Positions 36,195-44,096 of a stretch of DNA of 64,000 nucleotides are shown here, piece after piece. Under the pieces are notes generated by a model, which worked only from the letters and a program-made list of their open reading frames with translations, had not been told where the DNA came from and ran no database searches. The DNA comes from Ignavibacteria bacterium (lineage in GTDB: Bacteria > Bacteroidota > Ignavibacteria > Ignavibacteriales > Ignavibacteriaceae), in the NCBI GenBank assembly GCA_017302895.1, contig JAFLBV010000001.1, positions 1,178,001 through 1,242,000 on the forward strand. The letters are read 5' to 3'. Each line of letters begins with the position of its first letter. Positions within the stretch are counted from its first letter, which is position 1. Both the position numbers and the translations under genes were made by a program.

Positions 36195-36511
36195 AAAGTA
36201 ACGGTTTTATCCGCCCAAACCACCATATTCAGACAATCCACCATGGTGGAAACGGGGCATGAAGTGGTATCCTCAAGTTGTCGTGATTTCAGGCAGGTGC
36301 CACATGCGAGAAGTTCACCGCCGAGAGAGACAAAGAGTTTAAGTTGTTCATCCACATTGTATTTTTCATGAGTAAGTCCCTCGCATTCTACAGCCTCACC
36401 CATCAGGAAAACTTTTGTTTCATGTCCTTGCTTCAATGAGGTAACCGCAAAACGGAAAGCATTCCACGCTTTTTCAAATTCTTTTGTTTCGATAATAATT
36501 CCGATTTTCAT
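36191..36511 (-). CDS. DsrE/DsrF-like protein
   Basis: 106-aa single-domain protein with the DsrE fold signature: KIGIIIETKEFEKAWNAFRF, VFLMGEAVECEG and LLACGTCLKSRQ. The Cys pair in ACGTC is the position of the persulfide-carrying or redox Cys in DsrE/TusD-type sulfur relay proteins. No dsr or tus partners are nearby, so the role is unclear. It lies 20 bp downstream of the RNA ligase gene on the same strand. Confidence 0.8.
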   Translation of the reverse strand: MKIGIIIETKEFEKAWNAFRFAVTSLKQGHETKVFLMGEAVECEGLTHEKYNVDEQLKLFVSLGGELLACGTCLKSRQLEDTTSCPVSTMVDCLNMVVWADKTVTF

Positions 36512-36531
36512 TTCTCTTCCGATCTAAAAAG

Positions 36532-37542
36532 TTATTCTTCGTCACTCAGTAAAAAATTATTGCTTATTGCCTTAAATGAGAATCTCTTCCCCGAAGTGGT
36601 TCTGAAAACCAGACCTTCGCGGTTTGCATCGGGATTCAGGGCAGATTTTCCGTTTGCCATTGTCAGTATTTCATCGACAGATTGAGGGAGTTGGAGCGCC
36701 TCCTCAATTACTGGGACGGTTGCCAGACCAAATTCATCGATTATCGATTTGAACGAAGGGTAGTCGAAATATTCATATTTATCGATATCGAAGGCATCGA
36801 AGAATTTTATGGTTTGCCCGCGAAGTCTGTAGATGTTTTTTTGTATCCCCTCACCGATAAGTTCACCCTGCAGGGCAATATTTCTTCCAAGGTTCCGAAG
36901 TTTGTTCTCGATGTCCAGCTCTTTAACGACACACCAGTAGGTGTTTTCGGGATTTTCGACCAGCTCGAGATTCCTTGAACAGATGCCAAACTGACCATCC
37001 TTAAGATAAATCGTAATCGAAGTACCATCCACTTTTTCGGTGACATAAAATAGTGAATCTTTATAGTTGGGAAGGGAATCGATGAGATTTTGAATTCTTT
37101 CTTCATCAGTCTTGCTAATGAAACCGGGGAATGGACCTTTAACCTCACCGGCGAGCTGGGCGGGAATCGGGGGCTCATACTTCAGGATGCCGAGAATATC
37201 AGTGACATCGGTTCCCGGAGGCGGCACTTCGGGATAACCGGGGAGTGATGAAACGGGGATGAGTAATCCCTGGCTTATTACGCCTCGCAATTTTATGGTT
37301 TTCAGTCTGAATCCCTCGGTACCGTCGGACATCTTTTTATAAGATGACTTGCGAAGGAACTCGAATTCCGGTTTTACGGGGAGGAAGGAATCAACTTCAC
37401 AATAGATTGCCGGGTCTCCCGGTTTGAATTCATCTTTTTTGATGACGACTTTCCAGCCGAGAACCGAGGCGACCTGGATTCTGTCAGCACCTTCAATCGG
37501 CTGCACATCTGATATAATCTGAATTGTTGCAAGTTTTCTCAT
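36532..37542 (-). CDS. DraRnl-type (DRB0094 family) ATP-dependent RNA ligase
   Basis: 336 aa. The N-terminal OB-like domain (about 1-130; RKLATIQIISDVQPIEGADRI, PGDPAIYCEVDSFLP) is characteristic of Deinococcus radiodurans RNA ligase DRB0094. The nucleotidyltransferase domain has motif I VTEKVDGTSITIY (adenylated Lys near 170), GICSRNLEL (Ia), ALQGELIGEGIQKN (III), REGLVFRT (IV) and FSFKAIS (V). DraRnl seals 3'-OH/5'-PO4 nicks where the 3'-OH strand is RNA, so an RNA or RNA-primed repair role is inferred. AGGA lies 5 nt before the ATG. Confidence 0.88.
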   Translation of the reverse strand: MRKLATIQIISDVQPIEGADRIQVASVLGWKVVIKKDEFKPGDPAIYCEVDSFLPVKPEFEFLRKSSYKKMSDGTEGFRLKTIKLRGVISQGLLIPVSSLPGYPEVPPPGTDVTDILGILKYEPPIPAQLAGEVKGPFPGFISKTDEERIQNLIDSLPNYKDSLFYVTEKVDGTSITIYLKDGQFGICSRNLELVENPENTYWCVVKELDIENKLRNLGRNIALQGELIGEGIQKNIYRLRGQTIKFFDAFDIDKYEYFDYPSFKSIIDEFGLATVPVIEEALQLPQSVDEILTMANGKSALNPDANREGLVFRTTSGKRFSFKAISNNFLLSDEE

Positions 37543-37743
37543 TCTATCCTGATTCCTTAAAAATTACCACTCTAATTTAAGCATCAATTCATTAAAAATG
37601 GATCAGAGCGGTCTTAAAACCGGAAAAAATTTTTCGCAAAAACAACCGGTTCATAAAACTCTGACCACCGTGTCAAAAGTGCATTCTCTCGTAAAATTTC
37701 CGTAAGTTTAAAGATACAATTTTTTGAAATCAGGAACAGTATT

Positions 37744-38940
37744 ATGATATCAGATGCAATAAAACCCGCCGTAAGAACCGACAATATCACCTATGCGATC
37801 AGAGATATTTTACTTGTGGCAGATGAAGTGGCAAAAACAGGTAAAGAGATGCTTTATTTGAATATTGGTGACCCCAATATTTACGATTTTGAACCGCCCC
37901 GTCACCTGGTTGAGGCCTCTTACAGGGCAATGTTGATGAATAAAAATGGTTACGCCCCCTCTTCGGGTATAAAGGAAGCCGTTCAGGCAATCAGGGATGA
38001 AGGCGAAAAAAAAGGAATTAAAAACATCCGTGATGTCTTCGTTACACACGGAGCAAGTGAAGCCATAGATATTTGTCTGACGGCACTTGTAAACGATGGC
38101 GAGAATGTCCTCACTCCGACACCGGGATACCCCCTTTATACAGCGATTTCCGCGAAACTTTCCGCCTACGAAAATCCTTACTACCTTGATGAATCAAACG
38201 GATGGCAACCCGATATTGATGACATAAAGAAAAAAATAAACAGCAAGACAAAAGCGATTGTCCTCATTAATCCAAACAATCCGACAGGCTCTCTTTACAA
38301 AAAAGAGATTCTTGAAGAGATCATCAAGGTGGCTGAAGAGAACAATCTGGTGATTTTTGCCGACGAAATTTACGATAAACTCCTTTTCGATGGCCAGAAA
38401 CACATTTCGATAGCATCGCTCAATTCGGTAGTTCCGATGATTACATTCGGCGGGCTTTCCAAGAATTACATGGTTCCCGGTTTCAGAATAGGCTGGGGAA
38501 TTGTAAGCGGAAATGAAGCCAAACTGAAGGATTATCTTGGAGCCATAAACAGAATTTTAAGATCCAGGCTTTCGGCAAACCACCCTGAACAATACGGAAT
38601 CAAGATAGCTCTTGAAGGTGACCAGTCACACCTCGTTGAAGCAATGAAAAAACTTCAGGTGAGAAGGGACATTACTTTTGAAATGTTGAATCAGGTTGAA
38701 GGAATCAGTTGCGTTAAACCTGAAGGTGCTTTTTACGCTTTCCCAAAGATCGAAACGGACAAGACAGACTTTGAATTTGTTACCGGCCTGATAAAAGAGA
38801 CAGGTGTTGTTGTGGTACATGGCAGCGGATTTGGTCAGGTTCCGGGAACAAGACACTTCAGAGTGGTGTTTTTACCTGAGGATGATATATTGAGAAGAGC
38901 ATATAAAAAGATTGGCGATTTCTACGGCAAGTTTGCTTAA
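37744..38940 (+). CDS. Class I/II aminotransferase (alanine/aspartate aminotransferase type)
   Basis: 398-aa PLP enzyme of fold type I: VTHGASEAIDICL, NPNNPTGSLY, FADEIYDKLLFDG, the PLP Lys in FGGLSKNYMVPGFRIGWG (near 239) and FRVVFLP at the C-terminus (carboxylate Arg). The N-terminus (AIRDILLVADEVAKTGKEML, LNIGDPN) resembles AlaT-type alanine aminotransferases; exact specificity cannot be set by eye. Monocistronic or first of a unit with the M16 peptidase (55-bp gap). The 201 bp upstream hold only a weak inverted repeat. Confidence 0.9.
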   Translation: MISDAIKPAVRTDNITYAIRDILLVADEVAKTGKEMLYLNIGDPNIYDFEPPRHLVEASYRAMLMNKNGYAPSSGIKEAVQAIRDEGEKKGIKNIRDVFVTHGASEAIDICLTALVNDGENVLTPTPGYPLYTAISAKLSAYENPYYLDESNGWQPDIDDIKKKINSKTKAIVLINPNNPTGSLYKKEILEEIIKVAEENNLVIFADEIYDKLLFDGQKHISIASLNSVVPMITFGGLSKNYMVPGFRIGWGIVSGNEAKLKDYLGAINRILRSRLSANHPEQYGIKIALEGDQSHLVEAMKKLQVRRDITFEMLNQVEGISCVKPEGAFYAFPKIETDKTDFEFVTGLIKETGVVVVHGSGFGQVPGTRHFRVVFLPEDDILRRAYKKIGDFYGKFA

Positions 38941-38995
38941 AGTCTTTAATATATCTATATTTAAAGTTTGATTTATCGTACTTTCACGGACAAGT

Positions 38996-40246
38996 TTGGA
39001 TAACATTAACATCACAATATTACCCGGTGGCACTACAATTGTCACCGAGCATGTACCTTATGTGCAGTCATTTTCGCTGGGCTTCTGGTACAATACGGGT
39101 TCATGTGATGAGACCATTGAAACGAGTGGCATCTCACATTTCCTCGAACATATGCTGTTTAAAGGCACAAAGCGGCGCACTGCAAAGAAGATATCCGACG
39201 ATATCGAATCTCTCGGTGGTTACATCAATGCTTTTACAGCCAAAGAGCATACATGCTATTATGCCAGAGGGATGGCTTCCAATCTCGGGAAGACATTCGA
39301 TGTAATAGCTGACATGGTGCAATATCCACTCATGCGTGAGAAGGATATCAAGAACGAGATTGGTGTTATTCTTGACGAGTTAAACGATTTAAATGACAAT
39401 CCTGATGAACTGATCTTCGACAAATTCGAAGAGCTGGTTTTCCCGGGTCTGCCTCTTGGATACTCAATTTTGGGTTCAGAGCAGACCATTTCGTCGTTTA
39501 GTCATGATATGGTGAGTACACATCACGCTCATCACTATACACCGGGGAATCTGCTGATTTCCGCTTCGGGTAACATTACCCATGAACAGCTTGTGAAGCT
39601 GGCTCAGAAGCATCTGCACAAATCGACAATTCGTGCTGAAATAAAGAGGGATTACGCAGGAACTCATCCGGGTATCGAGCATGTGATGCTGAGAGAGACC
39701 GAGCAGGTTTATTCGATTATGGGAGCAAAAAGTGTCGGCTACAACAGCGGACAGAGGTTGCCTCTTAATATTCTTTCCCTGATTCTCGGGGAAGGAACGA
39801 GCAGCAGACTCTATCAGAACATAAGAGAAAAACTCGGAATTACATATCAGATTAACAGCTTTATCAATTTTTACAAAGATGCCTCTTCGTTTGGCATCTA
39901 TTTCTCGACAAATACCGGGAATTTTGACAAAGCGATGAAGAATATAGAAAAAGAGCTCAACAAGTTCAGGGAAAGAGAAATCGATCCCCGTGAACTAAAA
40001 AGAGCAAAAGAGTATTTGAAAGGAAGCATCCTTCTGACACTCGAAAGCACTTCCAACAGAATGATCAGAATGGCCAATCTGTTACTGAATCACGGGAGAA
40101 TAATCCCTGTTGAAGAAGTGATACAAAAAATTGATGCAGTAACGGCGGAAGAGATAAAAGTTCTTGCCGACGATCTGCTTAGATTCGAAAATTTTACAAA
40201 AGTGTTTATTAAACCGCAAACCAAACTGATAACTACCGCAGCATAG
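38996..40246 (+). CDS. M16 family zinc peptidase (processing-peptidase type)
   Basis: 416 aa, one M16 repeat pair as in YmxG/PreP-small or mitochondrial MPP-beta-type bacterial peptidases. The inverted zinc motif HFLEH (His 48, Glu 51, His 52) lies in SHFLEHMLFKGT, with the downstream Glu in GVILDELNDLNDNP. The start is a TTG at 38996: an in-frame stop lies upstream and no ATG comes before the active site, so TTG is required. No signal peptide; cytoplasmic or periplasm-facing role unknown. Ends 12 bp before nuoG. Confidence 0.9.
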   Translation: MDNINITILPGGTTIVTEHVPYVQSFSLGFWYNTGSCDETIETSGISHFLEHMLFKGTKRRTAKKISDDIESLGGYINAFTAKEHTCYYARGMASNLGKTFDVIADMVQYPLMREKDIKNEIGVILDELNDLNDNPDELIFDKFEELVFPGLPLGYSILGSEQTISSFSHDMVSTHHAHHYTPGNLLISASGNITHEQLVKLAQKHLHKSTIRAEIKRDYAGTHPGIEHVMLRETEQVYSIMGAKSVGYNSGQRLPLNILSLILGEGTSSRLYQNIREKLGITYQINSFINFYKDASSFGIYFSTNTGNFDKAMKNIEKELNKFREREIDPRELKRAKEYLKGSILLTLESTSNRMIRMANLLLNHGRIIPVEEVIQKIDAVTAEEIKVLADDLLRFENFTKVFIKPQTKLITTAA

Positions 40247-40258
40247 GAGAAGACCTGA

Positions 40259-41929
40259 ATGGGAAAGTTTATTTTGGACGGACAGGAGATAGATTTTAAG
40301 CCGGGGCAAACGATAATTGAGGCGGCCAAGGAAGTCGGAGTGGATATACCCCACTTCTGCTGGCACCCTTCACTTACCGTATCCGGCAACTGTCGTGTTT
40401 GTTTAGTCGAAGTTGAAAGAATGCCAAAGCTCGCGATTGCATGTGCAACACAAGCTGCTGAAGGTATGGTTGTACATACAGAATCCACGAAAGCCCTCTC
40501 CGCCCGTCAGGCTGTTATGGAGTTCCTGCTTATAAATCACCCGCTTGATTGTCCTATTTGTGACGAAGCCGGTGAGTGTAAGTTGCAGGACTACACCTAC
40601 AGTCACAGCATCGGTGAAAGCCGGTTCACGGAAGAAAAACAGCACAAAGAAAAAAGGGTTCCTTTGGGACCTTATGTGATGTTTGATGGTGACCGTTGTA
40701 TCTCATGCTCGCGTTGCATCAGATTCTGTGATGAAATTGCCGGGGAAACCCAGCTCACCTTTGTAAACAGGGGTGACAGGGTTACAATTCAAACCTACCC
40801 CGGAAAAGAACTTGATAATCCGTATTCATTGAATGTTACAGATATCTGTCCTGTAGGTGCCCTTACAAACAGGGACTTCAGATTCAAATCGAGAGTCTGG
40901 GATATGTCGAATACTTCCTCGGTCTGTCCGGGGTGTTCGAGAGGATGTAATGTTGATGTGTGGGTCAGAAGTAATGAAATATTAAGACTTACCCCTCGTC
41001 AGAATGATGATGTAAACAGCTATTGGATGTGCGACAACGGTCGTTTGAATACCTGGAAAAATGTGAACGCTGAAGACAGAGTCGACGGTTGCCACATCAA
41101 GAGGGAAGCCGGCTTGAGTAAAGCAACCTGGGATGAGGCACTGTCGAAGGCGGCATCCGATCTTCACAGCTACAAACCGGGCGAAATGGCTCTTATCGGC
41201 TCAGGGAGAATTACGGTAGAGGATAATTTTATTCTTTCCAAAGTGGCAAATCACCTCCATTGCAATAATCTTGATTTCCCGAGACATATAATTCCCGGCA
41301 GCGGTGACGACATCCTGATACGCGATGAAAAATCACCGAATGATATTGGTGCCCTGAAGGCTGGTGTAAAACCTGTTAAAGATGGATTGAATCTGGAAGG
41401 TATTCTGAAGGCCATCAACGAGAAAAAAGTAAAAGCTCTGGTTGTGGTTGAAGAGGATCTCGCATCCTTCGATTCTGCATGGGCAGAGGCATTGAAGAAA
41501 CTCGAACTTTTGATTGTGATAGCTTCCAATTTTAATGCAACCACGGCACATGCCGATGTTGTTTTCCCTGCAGCCACCTGGACAGAAAAGAATGGTGTAT
41601 TCGTTAATTTCCAAAACAGAGCACAGCGAATCCGTCCTGCGGTTACCACTGAACAAATGGATCGCAGTCTTGACGGTCTTGCAATGAGCCGACTCGATAA
41701 GTTTGGAACGAAATATGACCGTTGGGGCAACTACAAAAAATATGATGCCAAACCGTCGTGGAAGATACTTCTTGATCTCGGTCATTTGCTCGGATTAAAA
41801 GGCAAATTCGAAATGGCAGAGGATGTCTGGGAAGAATTTACAAAGCATCACCCCGGGTTCCACGGCATCACATATGATGACCTTGGAGAAACGGGAATTA
41901 CAGTTGATAAAGAATTACTTAAAGTTTAA
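40259..41929 (+). CDS. nuoG: NADH-quinone oxidoreductase subunit G (short form)
   Basis: Iron-sulfur subunit of complex I. The N-terminal 2Fe-2S domain has HFCWHPSLTVSGNCRVC; the His-Cys-rich region (LDCPICDEAGECKLQDY) and CISCSRCIRFCDE bind 4Fe-4S clusters; CPGCSRGCNV starts the molybdopterin-oxidoreductase-like domain. The C-terminal domain is short (556 aa total versus about 700-900 for many NuoG), keeping the ATWTEKNGVFVNFQNRAQ segment. AGGAGA precedes the ATG. Followed by nuoH (16 bp) and nuoI. Confidence 0.92.
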   Translation: MGKFILDGQEIDFKPGQTIIEAAKEVGVDIPHFCWHPSLTVSGNCRVCLVEVERMPKLAIACATQAAEGMVVHTESTKALSARQAVMEFLLINHPLDCPICDEAGECKLQDYTYSHSIGESRFTEEKQHKEKRVPLGPYVMFDGDRCISCSRCIRFCDEIAGETQLTFVNRGDRVTIQTYPGKELDNPYSLNVTDICPVGALTNRDFRFKSRVWDMSNTSSVCPGCSRGCNVDVWVRSNEILRLTPRQNDDVNSYWMCDNGRLNTWKNVNAEDRVDGCHIKREAGLSKATWDEALSKAASDLHSYKPGEMALIGSGRITVEDNFILSKVANHLHCNNLDFPRHIIPGSGDDILIRDEKSPNDIGALKAGVKPVKDGLNLEGILKAINEKKVKALVVVEEDLASFDSAWAEALKKLELLIVIASNFNATTAHADVVFPAATWTEKNGVFVNFQNRAQRIRPAVTTEQMDRSLDGLAMSRLDKFGTKYDRWGNYKKYDAKPSWKILLDLGHLLGLKGKFEMAEDVWEEFTKHHPGFHGITYDDLGETGITVDKELLKV

Positions 41930-41945
41930 AGAAGAGACAGATTAA

Positions 41946-42977
41946 ATGGAATCTTGGATAATTGCCGGCATTGCATTGGTAAAAGTGCTTATAATAGCAA
42001 ATATCATGCTGCTAACGGTTTCTTATTTGGTTTATTTTGAACGGAAAATATCTGCCTGGGCACAGAGCAGGGTTGGTCCCAACAGAGTAGGACCCGCAGG
42101 GCTTCTCCAGCCATTTGCCGATGTGTTCAAACTCCTTCTGAAAGAGGATATTGTTCCCGATCAGGCAAATAAACCGATACACACACTGGCACCATTTCTC
42201 GCACTTTTTGTAGCATTTGCCACATACGCGGTCATTCCGATCGGGCCTGATGTGGAGATGTTCGGCAGGACGATAAACCTTTCGGTAGTCTCGAACATCA
42301 ACGCCGGGATTCTTTATGTACTTGCACTCACATCAATCGGTGTGTATGCAATCACTATGTCAGGTTGGTCTTCAGGATCAAAATATTCACTTATTGGTGG
42401 AATCAGATCTTCCGCACAGATGATTTCGTATGAAATATCGATGGGATTCTCAATTGCGGGTGTTCTGATTTTTTCGGAATCACTTTTGCCTCAGAAGATC
42501 GTGGAATCACAGGCAGGATTGATGTGGAATGCATTTATTCAACCGATTGGCTTTATCACATTCGTTACATCGGCTTTTGCTGAGACGAACAGACTTCCCT
42601 TCGATCTTCCCGAAGCTGAACCTGAACTGGTTGGCGGTTTCCATACCGAATATTCCAGCATGAAGTTTGCGGCATTTTTCCTTGCAGAGTATGCAAACAT
42701 GATAATTGCATCAGCACTTATCGTTACCCTGTACCTCGGTGGATGGCAGGTTCCGTATATTGAAAAACTCGGTCTGTCGGCAGGAGTTCAGGCATTGTTG
42801 CAGGTAGGTGCATTCTTCATAAAAATGGGAGCACTTCTCTTCTTTTTCATCTGGGTCAGGTGGAGTCTTCCCCGCTTCCGTTATGATCAACTCATGAATA
42901 TCGGTTGGAAAGTTATGTTCCCGCTTTCACTTCTGAATGTGCTTTGGGCAGCAGTTTTAGCAATGATTCTCAATTAG
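41946..42977 (+). CDS. nuoH: NADH-quinone oxidoreductase subunit H
   Basis: Membrane subunit of complex I at the quinone site; about eight TM helices in 343 aa. Family signatures YFERKISAWAQSRVGPNRVGPAGLLQP-type region (residues 28-55) and FAETNRLPFDLPEAEPELVG are intact. No ND1 truncation. 9 bp before nuoI. Confidence 0.97.
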   Translation: MESWIIAGIALVKVLIIANIMLLTVSYLVYFERKISAWAQSRVGPNRVGPAGLLQPFADVFKLLLKEDIVPDQANKPIHTLAPFLALFVAFATYAVIPIGPDVEMFGRTINLSVVSNINAGILYVLALTSIGVYAITMSGWSSGSKYSLIGGIRSSAQMISYEISMGFSIAGVLIFSESLLPQKIVESQAGLMWNAFIQPIGFITFVTSAFAETNRLPFDLPEAEPELVGGFHTEYSSMKFAAFFLAEYANMIIASALIVTLYLGGWQVPYIEKLGLSAGVQALLQVGAFFIKMGALLFFFIWVRWSLPRFRYDQLMNIGWKVMFPLSLLNVLWAAVLAMILN

Positions 42978-42986
42978 GATATCGAT

Positions 42987-43481
42987 ATGGCAGTTAAGAA
43001 ACGAATGAAAGATTTTACATTGATGGAGAAGATATATCTTCCATCAATAGCGGCTGGTTTGGCAATCACACTCAAAAACATGTTCAAACCAAAATATACA
43101 ATGGAGTATCCCGAAGTTAAGTTTATGCCTTCCGGTCACTACAGAGGACGCCCCGTTCTGGTGGAAGAAGAGGACAAAACAGAAAGATGTGTAGCCTGCG
43201 GACTCTGTTCACGCGTATGCCCCGCTCTTGCTATCGAAGTGCAGGCAGCCGAAACTGACAGGGAAAAGGAAAGATACCCCGAAAAATTTGAAATAAACAT
43301 GCTCCGCTGTATCTTCTGCGGTCTGTGCGAAGAGGTTTGCCCGGAAGAAGCCATCGTAATGAGCAAGGAATATGAAATAGCCTTTACCAGCCGTGAAGAC
43401 GCCATCTACGGTAAAGACAAACTCCTCACCCCTATCTCAGAACTTCAGGAAAGAATAGAGTTTTTACGAGGAAACAAATAG
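42987..43481 (+). CDS. nuoI: NADH-quinone oxidoreductase subunit I
   Basis: Peripheral ferredoxin-like subunit carrying clusters N6a and N6b: [12 protein letters not shown] (near 69) and [12 protein letters not shown] (near 112). 164 aa with an amphipathic N-terminal segment. Last of the nuoG-H-I trio: a terminator and a repeat element follow, and no other nuo subunit is in the window. Confidence 0.96.
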   Translation: MAVKKRMKDFTLMEKIYLPSIAAGLAITLKNMFKPKYTMEYPEVKFMPSGHYRGRPVLVEEEDKTERCVACGLCSRVCPALAIEVQAAETDREKERYPEKFEINMLRCIFCGLCEEVCPEEAIVMSKEYEIAFTSREDAIYGKDKLLTPISELQERIEFLRGNK

Positions 43482-43486
43482 TTTTT

Positions 43487-43519
43487 TAGCTGTGAACTAT
43501 GAAGTATGAGCTATGAGCT
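43487..43519 (+). repeat. left 33-bp inverted repeat of a 610-bp non-coding unit
   Basis: Starts 6 bp after the nuoI stop. It contains GAACTATGA and GAGCTATGAGCT and is the inverted copy of 44064-44096 with 3 mismatches in 33. Together they bound a non-coding interval containing a terminator and two arrays of a 48-bp repeat. Confidence 0.85.
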
Positions 43520-43534
43520 AAATTGAAAAAAAGA

Positions 43535-43560
43535 GGCTGTCTCAAAAGAGGCGGCCTTTT
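43535..43560 (+). terminator. terminator of the nuoGHI unit
   Basis: GGCTGTCTC, AAAA loop, GAGGCGGCC form a 9-bp stem with two G-T pairs, preceded by an A-run and followed by TTTT. Located 54 bp after the nuoI stop. Confidence 0.75.
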
Positions 43561-43604
43561 CTGTTTTCATGCTCTCAACGATGCTTTTTATCCTGGTCCG
43601 CGTG

Positions 43605-43862
43605 GCAATATATGGATAGAATCGGGCGGCAAACCCCAAGTAAGCCCTCCGGGCGACATATGGATAGAATCGGGCGGCAAACCCCAAGTAAGCCCTCCGG
43701 GCAATATATGGATAGAATCGGGCGGCAAACCCCAAGTAAGCCCTCCGGGCGACATATGGATAGAATCGGGTGACGAACCCCAAGTAAGCCCTCCGGGCGA
43801 CATATGGATAGAATCGGGCGGCAAACCCCAAGAAAGCCCTCTGGGCGACATATGGATGAAAT
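43605..43862 (+). repeat. tandem array of a 48-bp repeat (five units plus a partial)
   Basis: Unit starts (GC[AG]A..ATATGGATAGAA) at 43605, 43653, 43701, 43749, 43797 and 43845 give an exact 48-bp period. Each unit contains GCCCTCCGGGC, a small GC hairpin, followed by GACATATGGATAGAA. Because 48 is a multiple of three, all frames stay open on both strands (16-residue repeats such as GDIWIESGGKPQVSPP). I regard these as by-products: the diverged copies elsewhere have a 49-bp period. It lies in the 612-bp gap between nuoI and the TonB-dependent receptor gene. Confidence 0.9.
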
Positions 43863-43981
43863 CCAGGTAACCAACCCCAATTTTACCAAATGGTAAGAAA
43901 ACATTTGTTGAAGAAAAATATATTATTTCGGAAAAAGTGGGGTAATTTCAAAAGAAAATATCTGATTGAAGTATGAATATT

Positions 43982-44053
43982 TACCCATATGTCGCCACAA
44001 GGGCTCTCTTGGGACTCGGAGATTTTCTCTACCCATATGTCGCCACAAGGGCT
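43982..44053 (-). repeat. two inverted, diverged copies of the 48-bp repeat core
   Basis: On the minus strand AGCCCTTGTGGCGACATATG occurs at 43982-44005 and 44030-44053, again exactly 48 bp apart but in opposite orientation to the main array. The stem loop differs (CTTGT instead of CTCCG), while GGCGACATATGG is kept. Between 43870 and 43980 nothing else is recognisable. Confidence 0.85.
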
Positions 44054-44063
44054 ATATTATTTC

Positions 44064-44096
44064 AGCTCATAGCTCATAGATCATAGTTCATAGCTA
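44064..44096 (-). repeat. right 33-bp inverted repeat of the 610-bp non-coding unit
   Basis: Inverted partner of 43487-43519 (30 of 33 matching). The stop codon (TAG) of the TonB-dependent receptor gene lies in its last three bases, so the unit abuts both flanking genes. Confidence 0.85.

Noticed and set aside
37601-37665. Partial inverted repeat (TCAGAG/ACCGG segments) upstream of the aminotransferase
   Set aside because: Only two short blocks match; may be chance in AT-rich sequence.
43523-43870. 115-residue repetitive plus-strand frame (and matching minus-strand frames) in the 48-bp array
   Set aside because: Open in several frames on both strands only because 48 is a multiple of three; diverged copies at 52250 have a 49-bp period that destroys the frame; no ribosome-binding site.
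43605-44053. CRISPR array
   Set aside because: In the main array the whole 48-bp unit is repeated with no unique spacers, no cas genes are nearby, and spacer-like parts of the diverged copies are short and related.
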